A stretch of DNA of 64,000 nucleotides from Spirodela intermedia (GCA_902729315.2 LR746275.1:3910001-3974000), one strand, 5' to 3'. Positions 34,930 to 47,744 are shown, counted from the first letter of the stretch. Translations and numbers: made by a program. Notes: generated by a model from the letters alone, not told the origin.

Positions 34930-37639
34930 GATTGGAGCTCAGAAAGCATGACCCAACTTAGTTTTAGATACGCTTCCTAAGACCCCATGAATTACGGATC
35001 ATAGGCCTAACACTGCTTAAACTTCTTCACGTTTCTATCTATACATGCCTAATTTATCGAGGACACCTGCTCCTATTTTTGTGATTTCCCATCTGAATGC
35101 ATCAAGATTGTCTCCCGACTGGCGGACAGTGTGCCATTACAAGTCACATATTTAACAAGGTAAATGTTTCTAGTGCCATACGCTTTATGGTTTTACGAAA
35201 ATCAGGCGACACAGCACTCGAAATGTCAGCCCTATGTTCCTTCAAGTCTACTTATCCAAGTGTACTTTTTGCTTCAGCAAGGAAACAAATCGAGAGTGTA
35301 TCTCATTCTTCTTTTTGACGTGTTGGGAAGGTCAGCAAAATGGTATATCATCAAGTATCCTACCAGAAGTATTACAATGTACTGGACACATCAACTTCCC
35401 AAATACAATGGGGAACAATCTCCAACTATCGACTACATACCTGTGAAGGTTTATACAAGTGGGACATATTGGAAATGACCTATCAACTGCGCAGACCATG
35501 TGTTGAGGAACAAGGTCATTCCATGAGTAAAGTATTGGGAGAATATCAATAAAAAAAGACGAAGCATGGTAATACCAAGATTAATTGCTCAAAAACATTC
35601 CATTGTCGATTAGTGGGGATTCATTGATTCAATTTCAAGGAAGAATTATTTTCCATGGTGGCGGGCTGTAATAATCAAACTGATTACTTTTCCTTTAAGC
35701 TTTATCACTTTAACTGAAGTCCACATCCTTGAAGCTAGCGCTATCTAAAGACTTTAGACCCATATCTTCCCTTGCCTTAGGCTCACTAGTTATTCTCATC
35801 AATTTCAACCGTAGTGGTTAGTCATGAATAAGGCATATTATTCTCTCAACTGACTTTTAGTGAAGCGTAGGTTGGTCATGTTCTCTGAGCCATAGTTCCC
35901 CGTCTCTCTCTTAACTTCTGTTCGCTTTCCATACTTTTTTCTCCTTTAACCGTCCATCCCCTCTCGGCCACATGGATGCCATAGTAGTCACCTGGAATGC
36001 ACGAGTAGCTGCCGGGACATGCGACAATGAACAAAAGTTGGTCGTCAACAACATAACAATACCTGGGTAATCTATTACTTCTACGACACATTTCACCCTT
36101 AAGCAAGTTGAGCCAAGTACTTTAGTAGTGTGCCTTTCGCTCGTTTTAGAAGCACAACCGTTAGCATCACGTCTGTTGCGACTCAGATGTCTCATACGAA
36201 TGCAGTTCTAGGAGTTGAAATCCCAGGTAATTGACTCGACATGTATTACAACACTTCTGACTGCAACCTTATTTCATACTAGGTCTTTTAGCATGTTAAC
36301 GTAATGAACTGCCTCTTGGGGTTGCCTCTCTACTTTTACACCAAAATTATATGGAACTTCGTTCATTGGACTAAGTGAGGCCTACACTTTACCCTATTCA
36401 GAAGTTCACTGATAAGACTATTTTTATCATTTAACTTTTTTTTGCTCCCAATTTTTTTATCATTATTTTGTTTTCAAGTCATTACCTTGTCCAATAGATA
36501 CAATATATTGATTCATTTCCTCATCTAATTTACAAGCTAGGTTCCTACATTCACGACCATCATACAACAAGTCTGAATAAAATAACGAATTAAAAAATCT
36601 CTTAAACAATAATTGAAAGTGCAAAGTTTTCCATTTGGAGCTTTGAATTTTCTTGAAGGTAGAGAAGCTTGAGGTTTCAGCATGTTTCTTTCCATTAAAT
36701 ATAAAATAAGTTAAGCAAATATTTTGTGAAACGTGGTACTCTAGTGTTTCACACCTGTGTGTTGATCGGAGGATGAAATCCGAAGCCAATTGTCTGCAAG
36801 AAGGATAATTATGCTTAAGATTGCCAGTATCCTGTCATTTAAATCTTTTGTTCTAACAAGATTAAGGGAGTTATCTCTCATAGTTACCTCTCTCATTATA
36901 GATACATTTTATGATTTAAAAATTAATTCAGAAGCATAGTATACTTTTATGAACCTATGTTCTACAAGTGAGGAAGACCATCTCTCAATAGTTGGTTATT
37001 TCATATAATTCTTCAAAAATAGCTTCTTCAGCATTCAATGAGAGATAGACGCCCTTTTCGGTTCTCCATCAATTTTGTTAGCATCACGTCCTTGTTGTAA
37101 GATACAAAGCCACTAGTTCAACAACTGGATTTCTATAATCATGTTTGAAGCCATTTGCCCAAAATGTTATTACTCTGGTCGGCCATGCAACTTGAGCTTA
37201 AGCTATAACTGTTAATAAATCATATTGAAATGCCCAACTTTGCTGGTCGTGGTTTGTGAATTTTAATTGTAAGTTTCAAATGCACCTTGAATATGATGCG
37301 GAAGGCTGATAACGCCAGCACAGAGACTTTGCACTGATTTTCAGTCAATTCCGTGAAAATGATCTGAAAATCGTTTACACAAATTTGAAGGAGCCGGAGA
37401 TTTCTAACCTTCTTCTGTCAACAGAAACCAGCAGTCTCATAGTGGGTAGAATATAGCTTTAGGATTAGCTTTCCAAAATATTCATATTACCTTTTGTTCT
37501 TATCTGCAAGAAGGTGACACCCGTCATGTGAAGCTTCCTTATAAAAGAAATTCTGCTGTTATTTAAAGCCTTTATTACAGTGTTAATATTCAAAGTTGAA
37601 TAACGTATTGTTTTATTATCTAAAGTGTCCTTTAAATGA

Positions 37640-38720
37640 TATAATAATAAACTACTACGACTTTACCCTTTGACCAATCTTGCCTACATCACTACCTTAT
37701 CCCGAGATCAACCGCGGACTGCATGGCTCAGCTCCACGATCACCTGAGTTATGACTCTTGCATACCCTCCACTGACACTCCCGTTCCAGTCCATTAGCCC
37801 ACAGGTCATGCTTTTCGTCAACTAGCTTTCTAAATATCCTATTTATTACTTTTTTCCGTTGACTGACTCATTTAACCTCCATGACATATTCCCCTTGATC
37901 TAATGAACCACCCTGCCAGACAGATACCCGAACACAGATCACCATTCGTCAACGGCGTTCACGGCAAAGTGTAAGTGGCAGTGGGATAGGCGGCATCGCA
38001 GGTTAAGATCCCATGTCTCTAGGGATCATCATCCGTACTATTAGCTCTACAGATAGAAGAGGTTGGGTGATGAATTGAGGTTTTGTTCGATTCTCTGCAA
38101 TATTCTACTTTAAATGACGTAATATCAAACTGCTACGACTTTTCCCTTCGGGCCAAGTTTGTCGACATCATGACTTTATCCCAAGATCTACCACGGATTG
38201 CATGGCTCAGCTGCACAACCTCCTGAGTTATGATTCTTGCATACCCTCCACTCTGCAATAATGTGCTTTAAATGATATAACCATAAACTACTACGACTTT
38301 TCCCCTTGACCAGTTTTGTCGAAGTTATGATTCTTGCATACCCTCCCTTCTGCAATAGTGTGCTGTAAATGGTGCAACCATAAGCCACTACGACTTTCCC
38401 CCTTGACCAATTTTGTCGACATTAATACCTTATCCCAAGATCAACCACGGCTTGCATGGCTCAGCTCCACAACCACCTGAGTTATGATTCTTGCATACCC
38501 TCCACGGCAGACTCCGTTTCAACTCCGTCGGCCCATAGATCAGGCTTTTAGTAAACTAGCTGGCTAAATATCCTATTTATTACTTTTTGTAGTTGACTGA
38601 TTCATTTAACCTTCATGGCATATTCCCCTTGATCTAGTGATCCATCCTACCGGACAGATACCAGAACACCAATCACCATTAGTCGATGGCCTTCACGACA
38701 AAGAGTAAATTCCAGCGGGA
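37640..38720 (+). repeat. Promoter-proximal repeat array of unit C (about 4 copies)
   Basis: Copies of the lectin 5' module marked by TTGCATACCCTCC lie near 37,758, 38,238, 38,332 and 38,491, two of them truncated. The last is followed by the TATA box of lectin C. Confidence 0.75.
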
Positions 38721-38778
38721 TAAGCGGCATCACATAGTAAGATCCCCCGTCTCCAGGGATCATCCGTCCAATTAGCTC

Positions 38779-38786
38779 TATAAATA
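38779..38786 (+). promoter_or_regulatory. TATA box of lectin C
   Basis: TATAAATA in agctctataaataggaag, 93 bp before the ATG at 38,872, conserved with A and B. Confidence 0.75.
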
Positions 38787-38871
38787 GGAAGGGTTCTGTG
38801 ATGAAATCAAACCAGCTGCCGACGTTAGAAATCAGCAGCAGGGAACGTCGGTAGTAGACAGCCCTGTGGCC

Positions 38872-39273
38872 ATGGCAATGAGAGAACTATTCGCCCTCCT
38901 TTTCTCTGCTTTCTTTCTCTGTCTCATCTCTCCCTCCTCTGCGGCGACGAACGTCCTGTATACTAACCAAGCTCTCCTCACCAACCAATACCTGCAATAC
39001 GGCAACTACATCTTTGGTATGAGGGCCGACTGCAACCTCGTGCTGCTCGACAACGGCAACGTTGTGTGGTCCACCGGACTCAGTAACCAGGGCACCAATT
39101 GCGGTGCACGCCTCCAAGGAGATGGCAACTTTGTCATATTCAACAGTAATGGCCAACCCGTATGGGCGAGCAATACCACCGGTCCTAGTGGCAAATACGT
39201 CGTCATTCTCCAGCCCGACCGCAACGTCGTCCTCTATGGCCCATCGCGCGCGGAGACCGGAACCGCAATCTAA
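38872..39273 (+). CDS. GNA-type mannose-binding lectin C (single domain)
   Basis: Intronless gene for a 133-aa bulb-type lectin. Signal peptide at residues 1-24 (MAMRELFALLF... ending PSSA-A); the mature chain starts near TNVLYTNQ. First motif 51-59 RADCNLVLL lacks the Gln and Tyr of QxDxNxVxY, the second 82-90 QGDGNFVIF has Phe for Tyr, and the third 114-122 QPDRNVVLY is intact. By family rules one or at most two sites should bind mannose. Cys54 and Cys77 are kept, and NTT at 101-103 is a possible N-glycosylation site. The start ATG (gccATGgca) aligns with the other two copies; a second in-frame ATG lies two codons on. There is no frameshift or stop, so the gene is probably functional as a secreted protein even if its sugar binding has changed. 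Confidence 0.94.
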   Translation: MAMRELFALLFSAFFLCLISPSSAATNVLYTNQALLTNQYLQYGNYIFGMRADCNLVLLDNGNVVWSTGLSNQGTNCGARLQGDGNFVIFNSNGQPVWASNTTGPSGKYVVILQPDRNVVLYGPSRAETGTAI

Positions 39274-40530
39274 GGATCCAGGCACGCAGGAGGAGCATCG
39301 AAGGATGTCACAACAGTGCCTACGGATGTCAAAAACCCTTGAACAGCTCTTGAGCATAGACGATATTGTACTTTATTTTCAGGAAAGACTCGAGCAAATA
39401 TTCCATCCATTTTCATCACGTCAAACCCAAACATGAATGTCGTTTTTCATACCAATTCTACGAAAATTAAGACCGCCTTTCTGCATGGGAAACTGCCATA
39501 AACCTATGTCTCAAAATACTCCATCTCACTTGCCTTTTGGGAAGTCGCCTCTAAACATGCGTCAGGGACGCACCAACCCTCTCATCGCCGGTGTGCTCCT
39601 TGTAAATCACATCTCATGCTTCTCGGATATAATGCCAGGCACTTTCCGTCCTCGGTGCTCCTTGTAACTTCATGACACGGCTCCACATCGACCGTATCCG
39701 TGGATATAATGCCAGGCACTTTCTCAAAACATGACAGCCGTCGACTATCGATCGTGCACTACAGAGATCACTTATCAGGCTTACCTTTGCGCCTGCTCTC
39801 TGGATAATAACAATAGGCTGACTGTCCACTGAACATGGCTGCTGTAAGTCAGATATTCTGTAATTTTTTATGAGATTGAAAAAATATAGGATAACGTGGC
39901 CGTCAGTCTGAGCTACAATGATCAAGTGAAAGATTTCGCTCTGACAAGATTGCAAAGTGAAGAAATCAATTCGGGTAGCCATAGACATTCCTTTTCTGTA
40001 GCTTCTTTCCGGCTTCCAACACCGAGGACCTGTTGTGAAATCCATCCTCCACGCACTCCCAATCTTTCAAGAGATGGAGAAGAATGAACGCCATCCTCCA
40101 TGCCACGCCAATCTCTCAATCTTTGTTACGGCTCATCGCAAGGGAAGAGAAAGAAAGAGGAAGAGAAGGACGATCTCGATCGTAAGAGAAGAAGAAGGGG
40201 AAGAGAGAAAGAACTAAATTCTCTACGCTGCCACGACTGAGATCAAGCCTACAAGGATAAGCAAAATTATCATCCACGAACGATTATATTCTTTCTTATG
40301 ACTGTTTGCAAGGCAAGAAGAAAGAAAAGAGGAGAACAATATTGATCCTCCACGCCTCAACAACTGAGATCAAACCCACAAGGAAAAAGAAAAGAAAATC
40401 AATCATTCACGATCCCTTCTCTCCACTTCAATCGTGCAAAGATGAAGGAGAAGATCGAATAAGCTCATCCGCCTCTCTCTGTTTTGGATAAACGTGATAA
40501 AGCTCAAGTCGGCTTCAACCAATTCGACGA

Positions 40531-40635
40531 TGCGCCACTCTGATCAAGGCCTTTGCATAGTCATCTAATTCTTTGTCTCTAAAAGCGGCAAAAGGTGCAT
40601 TGTATTGCCTCTATAGTAGATGATGTTGGTGTAAA
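40531..40635 (-). pseudogene. Mitochondrial carrier exon-4 pseudogene fragment (unit C)
   Basis: The whole length of exon 4 of the intact carrier (43,041-43,142) can be laid on this stretch with few gaps. Matching blocks are aaggcctttg-catagtc-tct (live gene aaggcccttgtacagtcctc), ttgtctctaaaagc and cctctatagtagatg-t-ttggt. The minus-strand reading is TNIIYYRGNT, then FRDKELDDYAKAL, against TNSIYYRGIT and CRDEGVRGLYKGL. It is isolated from other exons and therefore dead. Confidence 0.82.
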
Positions 40636-41145
40636 AAGCTTTCAAGCAAGATGGTCGATGGCATATGAAGATCAGGAAAAAAAAGGTTATCTAAGTATCG
40701 CATGATTTAAGATAGAATGCACAAATTGGTATCGTCCAGGACCATACCAGAAACGAGTCATCTTATTCATAGTTTCTTTAAAAAATAAATCAAAATAAAA
40801 TAAGTGAAATTAGACGTCCCAGATGTGCTTATTCATACTTCTGGCTTTCGGTGCGCTAGCTGTGCTGAGGCGAGGAGGGATTCTGGAAGGGATCCTACCA
40901 GCCCAATGTTAGCGAGAGAGAGAGAGAGAGAGAACTCTGCACTTCATTTCTTCCCTAGGCTTTTAATGATTAGGTAATATCTCTTTTCAGAAACCATCTA
41001 AGTAGCACAACTGAAATTATAGCCGAATAGCGGTAACCAGGTGTAATAGCGGAGATTAAAGTAGGGTAGGGGTGCCAAATGAGTGAAAACCAACAAATTT
41101 TCTATCTAAAGTTGAGGAAAATGGCCCACCAGATTGCTACTCTGA

Positions 41146-42212
41146 TCAACATGTCAGAAGAGCTACTCTCCTGTGACTGCGCCATATAAATACCACGTTC
41201 AATGCACTAAGGGGTTCATACAGTTAGCCGTGTCTTGATGGGTTAAAATCGCCAACAAAACTTTGGGCAGATCCCACTATGACGAGTGAAAACCTACTTT
41301 TAAAAAACTCCCAACTCATCATCGCCTTCCTCGCTGGACAAGAAATCATAATAGAAAACTCTCATGTGAACAGAGAAAACCATGTACTGCGTTGTCCCTC
41401 ATCATGTATCCTCCTTATCAGGATGAGGAGAGTAAGAGGGAGAGGGAGAAAATTAGTGGATACCACAACCGCATGCGTTGGGTCGCCACCATCCAACCTT
41501 TCCTACGTTTGATCTATTAGCATATATGGGCTGTGACTTCTCACATCGATTGGGAATGTGACCATTTTCGATACTTTCTCCTGTTCCCTCTAAACTTCGG
41601 CCCCTCCGCTTAATGCATCCGGATAAGCGATGGGCATATCGCCTCCTGCTCGTCACGACGTGATACATCGGATGCTTCGCTCTTTTCTCGGGCATCAAAT
41701 AAATGTAGGAGGAGTTCTACATGGGCACTGACTGTTGCAGTTGCTCTCGTCGAACCATTCTCACCCATTCCATGTTTTTTTCTTCTTGCTTCAGCGAAAT
41801 CGCCTCCGCTGTATTTCATTATTGCAGCACGCAGAATACCAGCCTGGACGGAGCTCACCGTCCACTGACGCTCCTGACGACGTACAGTGACTAGAACGAT
41901 GTGTACAGAAGAGCAATGCTGCTCTCATTTTTTGTTTCAATTTTCTCACTTGAAAAAATGTGATACTAGGCCTGAGAAATATACAGTCCCAACGATCTTC
42001 TTCCTCTACACCGGGAATAGCGGAGCTCCCCTGCAGCCAACCTCATCATCTCTCCTCGAGAAAAAACGAGCAAAACTCTCCATCTGCCCAAAGACGATAG
42101 ATGATAGAGTGGAGCACAGCCCCAATGGTGAAATCGTCAAGAAAGAAACACAAATCACGTCCCCCTCTCTCTCTCTCTCTCTCTCTAACCCCTTTCTCTC
42201 TCTAGTGTAATT
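41146..42212. other. Intergenic DNA between the array and the carrier gene
   Basis: No gene recognised. The part nearest 42,212 should hold the 3' untranslated region and poly(A) site of the minus-strand carrier. A (CT)n run lies at about 42,163-42,187. Frames at 41,453-41,858 and 41,887-42,210 show no domain. Confidence 0.55.
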
Positions 42213-45200
42213 CTACTCGTCCGAGGCCACGCCAGCCAAGAATGACTTGAGAGACTCGTAGGTGAGGAAGACTATGCCCACGCTGGGAACAACCTTGTAG
42301 TACTCGGGCAAGATCCCCCTGTACAACCCACGCAAGCCCTCGGACTGGACGATGTCTCTGAATGCGGCGAAGAGGCCCTTGTCGTAGACACGGGCTCTTC
42401 CCGCCACTCCTTCCAGCTGCATCCGCCTTCTAACAAGATCCAGCGGAAAGGTCACTGCATATGGGCAAAAAAGGAAAAATATCAGCGCCAGATATATCTG
42501 CCGAACCCAGGAGCCAGCCTCAAAAATATATTCTTTCAGCCAATAATTGAATACTTTGCATTAATATTTACTCTGAGCGGTGGGTCTGTACCAGTAGATG
42601 AGGCGATTCCAGAGAGACTCCCACACGCCAAGCTAACTAGAGCAACGTTATCACTGGGCCTGCAAAATACCTCAAAATATCACCCAGCCAGAAGAAAACT
42701 TTCAAAAAAAAAAAAAAAAAAAAAGGGACTCGGCAGAGAATGGGTTGTTCATGATGTTAATGCATAGAATAGATAGTCCCACAGATCATGGCCACCGTTC
42801 TTTTCAACACCTCGACTTTCCTTATACAGAGGACAAATCTCAGCACATATAAACAAAGAGAGCTTAGAAGGGGCGCTACAACCTACCTTTCGAGCTGCCA
42901 AACGGATCTCAGTTTCTCGTAGACAGAGAAGCTAATCGCTATACTGGGACCAACACCCTGTGTGAGACCAACAGTCGATGAAACTCAAAGAAACAAGAGA
43001 AATGTGTACACAAAAAGCGGGAGGAAGGAATGTAGCGTACCAACAACGTGGCTCCAAGGCCCTTGTACAGTCCTCTGACCCCTTCGTCTCTACAAATCGC
43101 ATAGAGTGCGTGTGTAATCCCTCTATAGTAGATGCTATTGGTCTGAAATTTTTGAATCAGGAAAGTCACAGGCAAATCCAGACCGGGAAACGATGTAATG
43201 CAACGAATGCCAGTTTTGAAATAACACAGGTTTCTCACAACGCGATTCAAGAGTAAAACGATCCGCACATACATAAAATGGTCCGACTGGTGGAAGATAT
43301 CACACAAACAAAGTAGATCAGGATGATGATATATAGTTTCACTTGAATCCATAATCAGATTAAATCAGATCAACATATAACACACTTTGACGCTCATCTA
43401 GATTTATGTGCTAGTTATGCATACTACATCATAGACCACTACACAGCTGAATCGTTCCCATGTTCAACAGAATATGAATCCAGTATATTGCAAAATCTAA
43501 GATCAATTGACAATATTCAGCCAGTAAAAATTACTCTTTCTTTTTGTAGAGGCCACCAGATTAGCTTCGAATATAATAGGGGAGACAAACAAATGCCCAA
43601 ATAAAATGTCCCTCCCAATTCTCACAAATTAGTATCATTGCTCTCCCCTGTTCAAGATAAAAGTTGCTTCTTCACTGGGTGATGAAATGCCCTAGGCCAG
43701 AGTACCAGAAACAGGTAGACTGCTCAAGTATGGGGGTTACGGATCAATTAGGCACAGTGCTTACAGCAAGAATCAAGACAGATCAACTTCTTTTGAGATA
43801 TGATGAAATTTATCCAAGTAGGAAACTTCAATATAAGAATGCTCGTCAAATGAATGGTACTATTAACTCACAGAGAAAAAACCAATGGCTTGTCAAAAGA
43901 ACGCCATATTCAAATACAGAGAGAACATAAATTGTTGTGATAAGAATGTCATCTTTAACATACCCAGAAATCACCAATCGTTTGTCGAACGAATGCCATA
44001 TTTAGCTCACAGAGAAGAGACCAATTTCTTTGTCAAAAGAATACCATTTTAACAAACAAAGAAGAGACCGATTGCTTGTCAAAAGAATGTCATATTTTTT
44101 AACATATAGAGAAGACACCGATAGTTTTGGTAAGAATGGCATCTTTAACGTACTGAGAAATCTCCGATTATCTACCATAAGAATGTTGCAATTAGCTCAT
44201 AGAGAAATCAATTCACATCCTGTTCCCTAACTGCATCCAAAAAAAAAGATCTACATTTTAAGCCACGGATGGCAAGATATCAATGTGTACAACCGGGTGA
44301 TACTCACATCTAGATCTGAGGATGGGGAAGTAACCATGGACCTTCCACAACACAAATCCACAAGCGATTTATTGAAGGAAACCAAGAGAAACGTGCATTC
44401 CAGGGACCCCAATACTCTAGAAACTTTGGAGGCATTTGCAAAAACTCCAACAAGGCAAAAAGAAAAAAGAAAGGCAAATTCAAATGGCCTACATCACATG
44501 TTTTGGTGATCTGCCAATCTGCATTGGAAATAAGACAATCTGAGCTACTTAATCAGACTATACCTTAGACACATCAATTGGTTCATTTGGCTAGTTAATG
44601 AAGGACAAAATGAGATGTCCAGACTCCTTAGAGAAAGTCCATGGAGAAGACATCAGCACCTTTGATTCCGTGTATGTCTTTGAAGCTGGAAAATTCCTCA
44701 AAGACACAATCGTGATGGTCATAATAAATAGCAATATGTTGAAGATCTCAAAGCAAGGTACAAAAATTCATCAACAATCGACAACATGGTAGCAGTCCCC
44801 ATTCCTGAAAGGAGACCTCCATTGCATCAGTTGACCATCAACTGGCAGTAACTCAATGCTAGGTCATCTGAAAGTAATCGTCTCTAAAAAGATGAGGACA
44901 TGGCAGACTTCCAAAACAGTTATTCCAATATTCCAACATCTACTGCACAGGTTACTTAAGCCTTTGCCTCTGAAACCACCCAAATGATCCAAATAACATC
45001 TTAGGTCGTCCGAGATTGAAAATATCACTTTCATGACAGAGAAAAATACAACACATAGTTTGCACACGTAAAATTAATACTAGTCACAAGTCTTGTCAAG
45101 AAAATCTTATGGTGCCAAAGCAGACTCCAGATCAGATGTCCGCCACATTAACCTCATTGCTAATGAAGATAGATTGAAAATATCTGATGAAGACAGTAGT

Positions 45201-47498
45201 CATTAATTTCACTTAGAATGAATTTCCTCAAGGTAACCAATTTGAGTCTTTAAGCGTCATTTCAGGCAGAGAACCAAATCATTACCTCTGATCATTTTAG
45301 AAAAATTACGACAAATACAATAGGAGGCGTACACAGGAGTCTTCAGTCACTTTTCAAAGTAGAGATTCCAAGTAATGAGATCTGAATGGCTTAAAGATAC
45401 CCACCCTGATACCAAAAATATTCTACAAACTAGTTCAAAAGGAAATACAAGGACAGAAGAAAATAAAAAACCTAGCGAGCAGAAATATTCCTCTTTCAGA
45501 AAGCAGCCAATTGAAGCATTGTTCAAACCAATTAAAACTTGCTACAAAGTAGATGAGATAGCAAATGAACTGCAAAAGCCAAATTGTTTAACCAAACAAT
45601 GCATAACAGATAAGATTCCAAATGATAAGAAATAACAACAACAAAGAAATCGGGGCACGAAGATTAAACCACTTAATTCTTCCTCAACTGCTTGAAAGGA
45701 AGATGACCGAAATGGCACTCTGACAGCAGTAAATTCTGGAGAGTAGTGAAATGACACATGCCAAAGTAATATATAAGAACCTTGGTTTCTTCTTTTTCAG
45801 TACAATGTAGTAAGAATGCTGGATAAAAGATGATACCACCACCTAATTTATCACATCTGTAATATGCAAGATGTTCAACAGTATGCTAAATATCCACATC
45901 TAGTTTTCTTGATAGTACCACACAGCGAAAATCTTGGGCTAACCTGAGCTGCAAGTCGCGTCCTCACAAGATCTAGAGGATAGGTCATGGATGCAGCCGT
46001 GATCCCCGCCAAGCCACCACCTAATAACCGAAGACACAAATCTGCAGCAACAAAGTCTCTATGTCTGTCCAGTCCAGGAAGCGACTGCAACATCTGAAGA
46101 AAATTTGCACAGAAGAATGGGTATGTTACAATCTATTAACATAAAACAACTCTATAGAATGAAAAAGTGGTCATCCAAAGAGTCCCCTATTCACCAGCTT
46201 ATATCTTTCATAAGCATAGAAGCTTATGGAAGAATATGGAAGACGATGAGCGATTGTGACCAAGTTTCCTCTCCAGAATGCTCTAACTCCTTCTTCACAA
46301 ACAATACGGGAAGCCTCACGCCATATGCTAGCTTTGCTTAAAGCTGAAACATCAGAATGCATTCCTTGCACCTGCACAGATGAAATTTTATGATAAAATA
46401 TCCAAACACAAACGAGTTTGATCAAAATAACCGTATTCAAGGACCTCAGTCAGGATCCTAGCACAACTATCATGAGAAGAAGCCATGGCCTAGAATGCAG
46501 ACGAATATTTCCATTCCTCTTGCTAAAGTGCTGCAGGTATGATGGAACAGTGGTTGGCAGGCCCCTTTAGTGCCCTGGAGGATCCTTCGAGTAATAATCA
46601 TCTCATGATTCTCCCGATCGAAAATTTTACACCAAAAAACTCAATCACTCTTCACAAAAAGGAGCAATCATACCCACATTAAATCGACCACAGAAACCCA
46701 CAAGTTGGATCATTGATAAACGGCAGACAAGATAGTCTTCCAAGAGAGACAATAATATCCCAAGAACCTCAAATCTGATGGACTAAACGAAAGGGAAATG
46801 CGCCCACCCTTCTACCTTCCACCTGACGACGTCATGAACAACAGAGTTTGTTCAAAGCTGCGTTATTGGTGGGAAACGAGGCAGGGTCAGCATCAAAACT
46901 TCTCTTTCCGATCCTATCTCTAGCTCCCTAATACCTGTCCCATCATAAATTAGGCCCAGATCAACCTGCTCACGTTAATAATGCAAATGAAGGAGACCCC
47001 AGATACCCCAATGGTTCTAAAAGAAAACGCACGTGGACGAAACATGTCCATCTAACAATGATTGCACAAAGGGACGCAATGCTCTCCAGACTGTTCAGCA
47101 TTGAAACGCACCTTGTTTTACATTCAAGATGAAAAATATCTAGTAAATTGAAGTATTAGACGAGATGGACACGAACAGGAACCGACACGAAATTTTCCCC
47201 GGGTACTGCGTCTAAATAGAAGGATCCCCCTTCGTCAGCTGGGAACCAAGGGACGCACCTGGAAAAGTATCGTGAGGCGAGCCAGCGGCGCCGTGCAAGT
47301 CTTGCTGACGGCTCCGGCAATCCCTCCAGCCAGCAGATGAGGCCATGTTCCAATCTGCGGCTGTTGATGCAGGGCCTGCTGCGACGGTCGCTGCTGCTGT
47401 TGATGGTGCGCGAACCTCCTCCCTGCCCCGCTGTCGACCGCCGTTGCGCCGCCACCATGAACGGAATTAAGGGAGCCGACTCGAGTCTCCGCCTGCAT
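42213..47498 (-). CDS. Mitochondrial carrier family (SLC25-type) protein, 7 exons
   Basis: Intact spliced gene for 349 aa. Exons: 47,498-47,259; 46,371-46,195; 46,093-45,944; 43,142-43,041; 42,957-42,887; 42,659-42,592; 42,454-42,213, all with GT-AG borders and consistent phases (last two junctions split codons). The protein has three ~100-residue carrier repeats, each normally two membrane helices, and should exchange a small metabolite across the mitochondrial inner membrane. Signatures: repeat 1 SKTCTAPLARLT (PLARLT, acidic residue missing), repeat 2 TYPLDLVRTRLAAQ, repeat 3 TFPLDLVRRRMQLEG. The N-terminal ~50 residues are Gln/Gly-rich with HHQQQQ. QALHQQ, GTWPHLLAGG, GNLVTIAHRLPYSS and GILPEYYKVVP match a plant subfamily related to Arabidopsis At3g55640 (from memory); its substrate is unknown to me, nucleotide- or CoA-like cargo being only a guess. 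The start is the first ATG (MQAETRVG). Confidence 0.93.
43869..44205 (-). repeat. ~47-bp minisatellite inside carrier intron 3 (7-8 copies)
   Basis: Degenerate tandem units of about 46-49 bp of the type agagaagagaccgattgctt followed by gtcaaaagaatgtcatattt, at roughly 43,869, 43,918, 43,964, 44,010, 44,058, 44,107 and 44,153. They lie in the 2.8-kb intron 3 (43,143-45,943) of the carrier gene. The rest of that intron shows nothing else recognisable. Confidence 0.85.
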
Positions 47499-47744
47499 CC
47501 CGTCGCCCCCTTTCGCACCGACCTATGTTTCCTCCGAAACCACAGGGGCAAACCCTAGAAGAAACTCTCAGGATCCCCCCCCTTGCATTTGAGCTCCCTC
47601 CTCCGCTGCACTTGAAACGTCCACGCGGACCTCGGCGAAAACCAGAACGGCGGATTCAATATTCCGTCGCGGTGCCTTTCCAGGCCGAAATCCTTTCAGG
47701 GCGAAGCGGCGAGAATTTGGCACAGCTGGTTCCGCAAATTTCCT

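Larger units (their letters stand above)
34930..41145 (+). repeat. Lectin array repeat unit C
   Basis: The most complete copy of the lectin unit. 34,930-36,330 matches unit A, 36,310-39,690 matches both A and B, 39,690-40,045 matches A, and 40,125-41,145 matches B. The 5' flank frames near 35,100-35,550 are shared with unit A but shifted in frame, so they are non-coding. 40,130-40,470 is GA-rich, and a (GA)n run lies at about 40,913-40,932. Confidence 0.87.

Noticed and set aside
39614-40045. 143-codon minus frame downstream of lectin C
   Set aside because: The related stretch in unit A (4528-4794) shares only part of the frame and both read through shifts; it looks like duplicated non-coding 3' flank.
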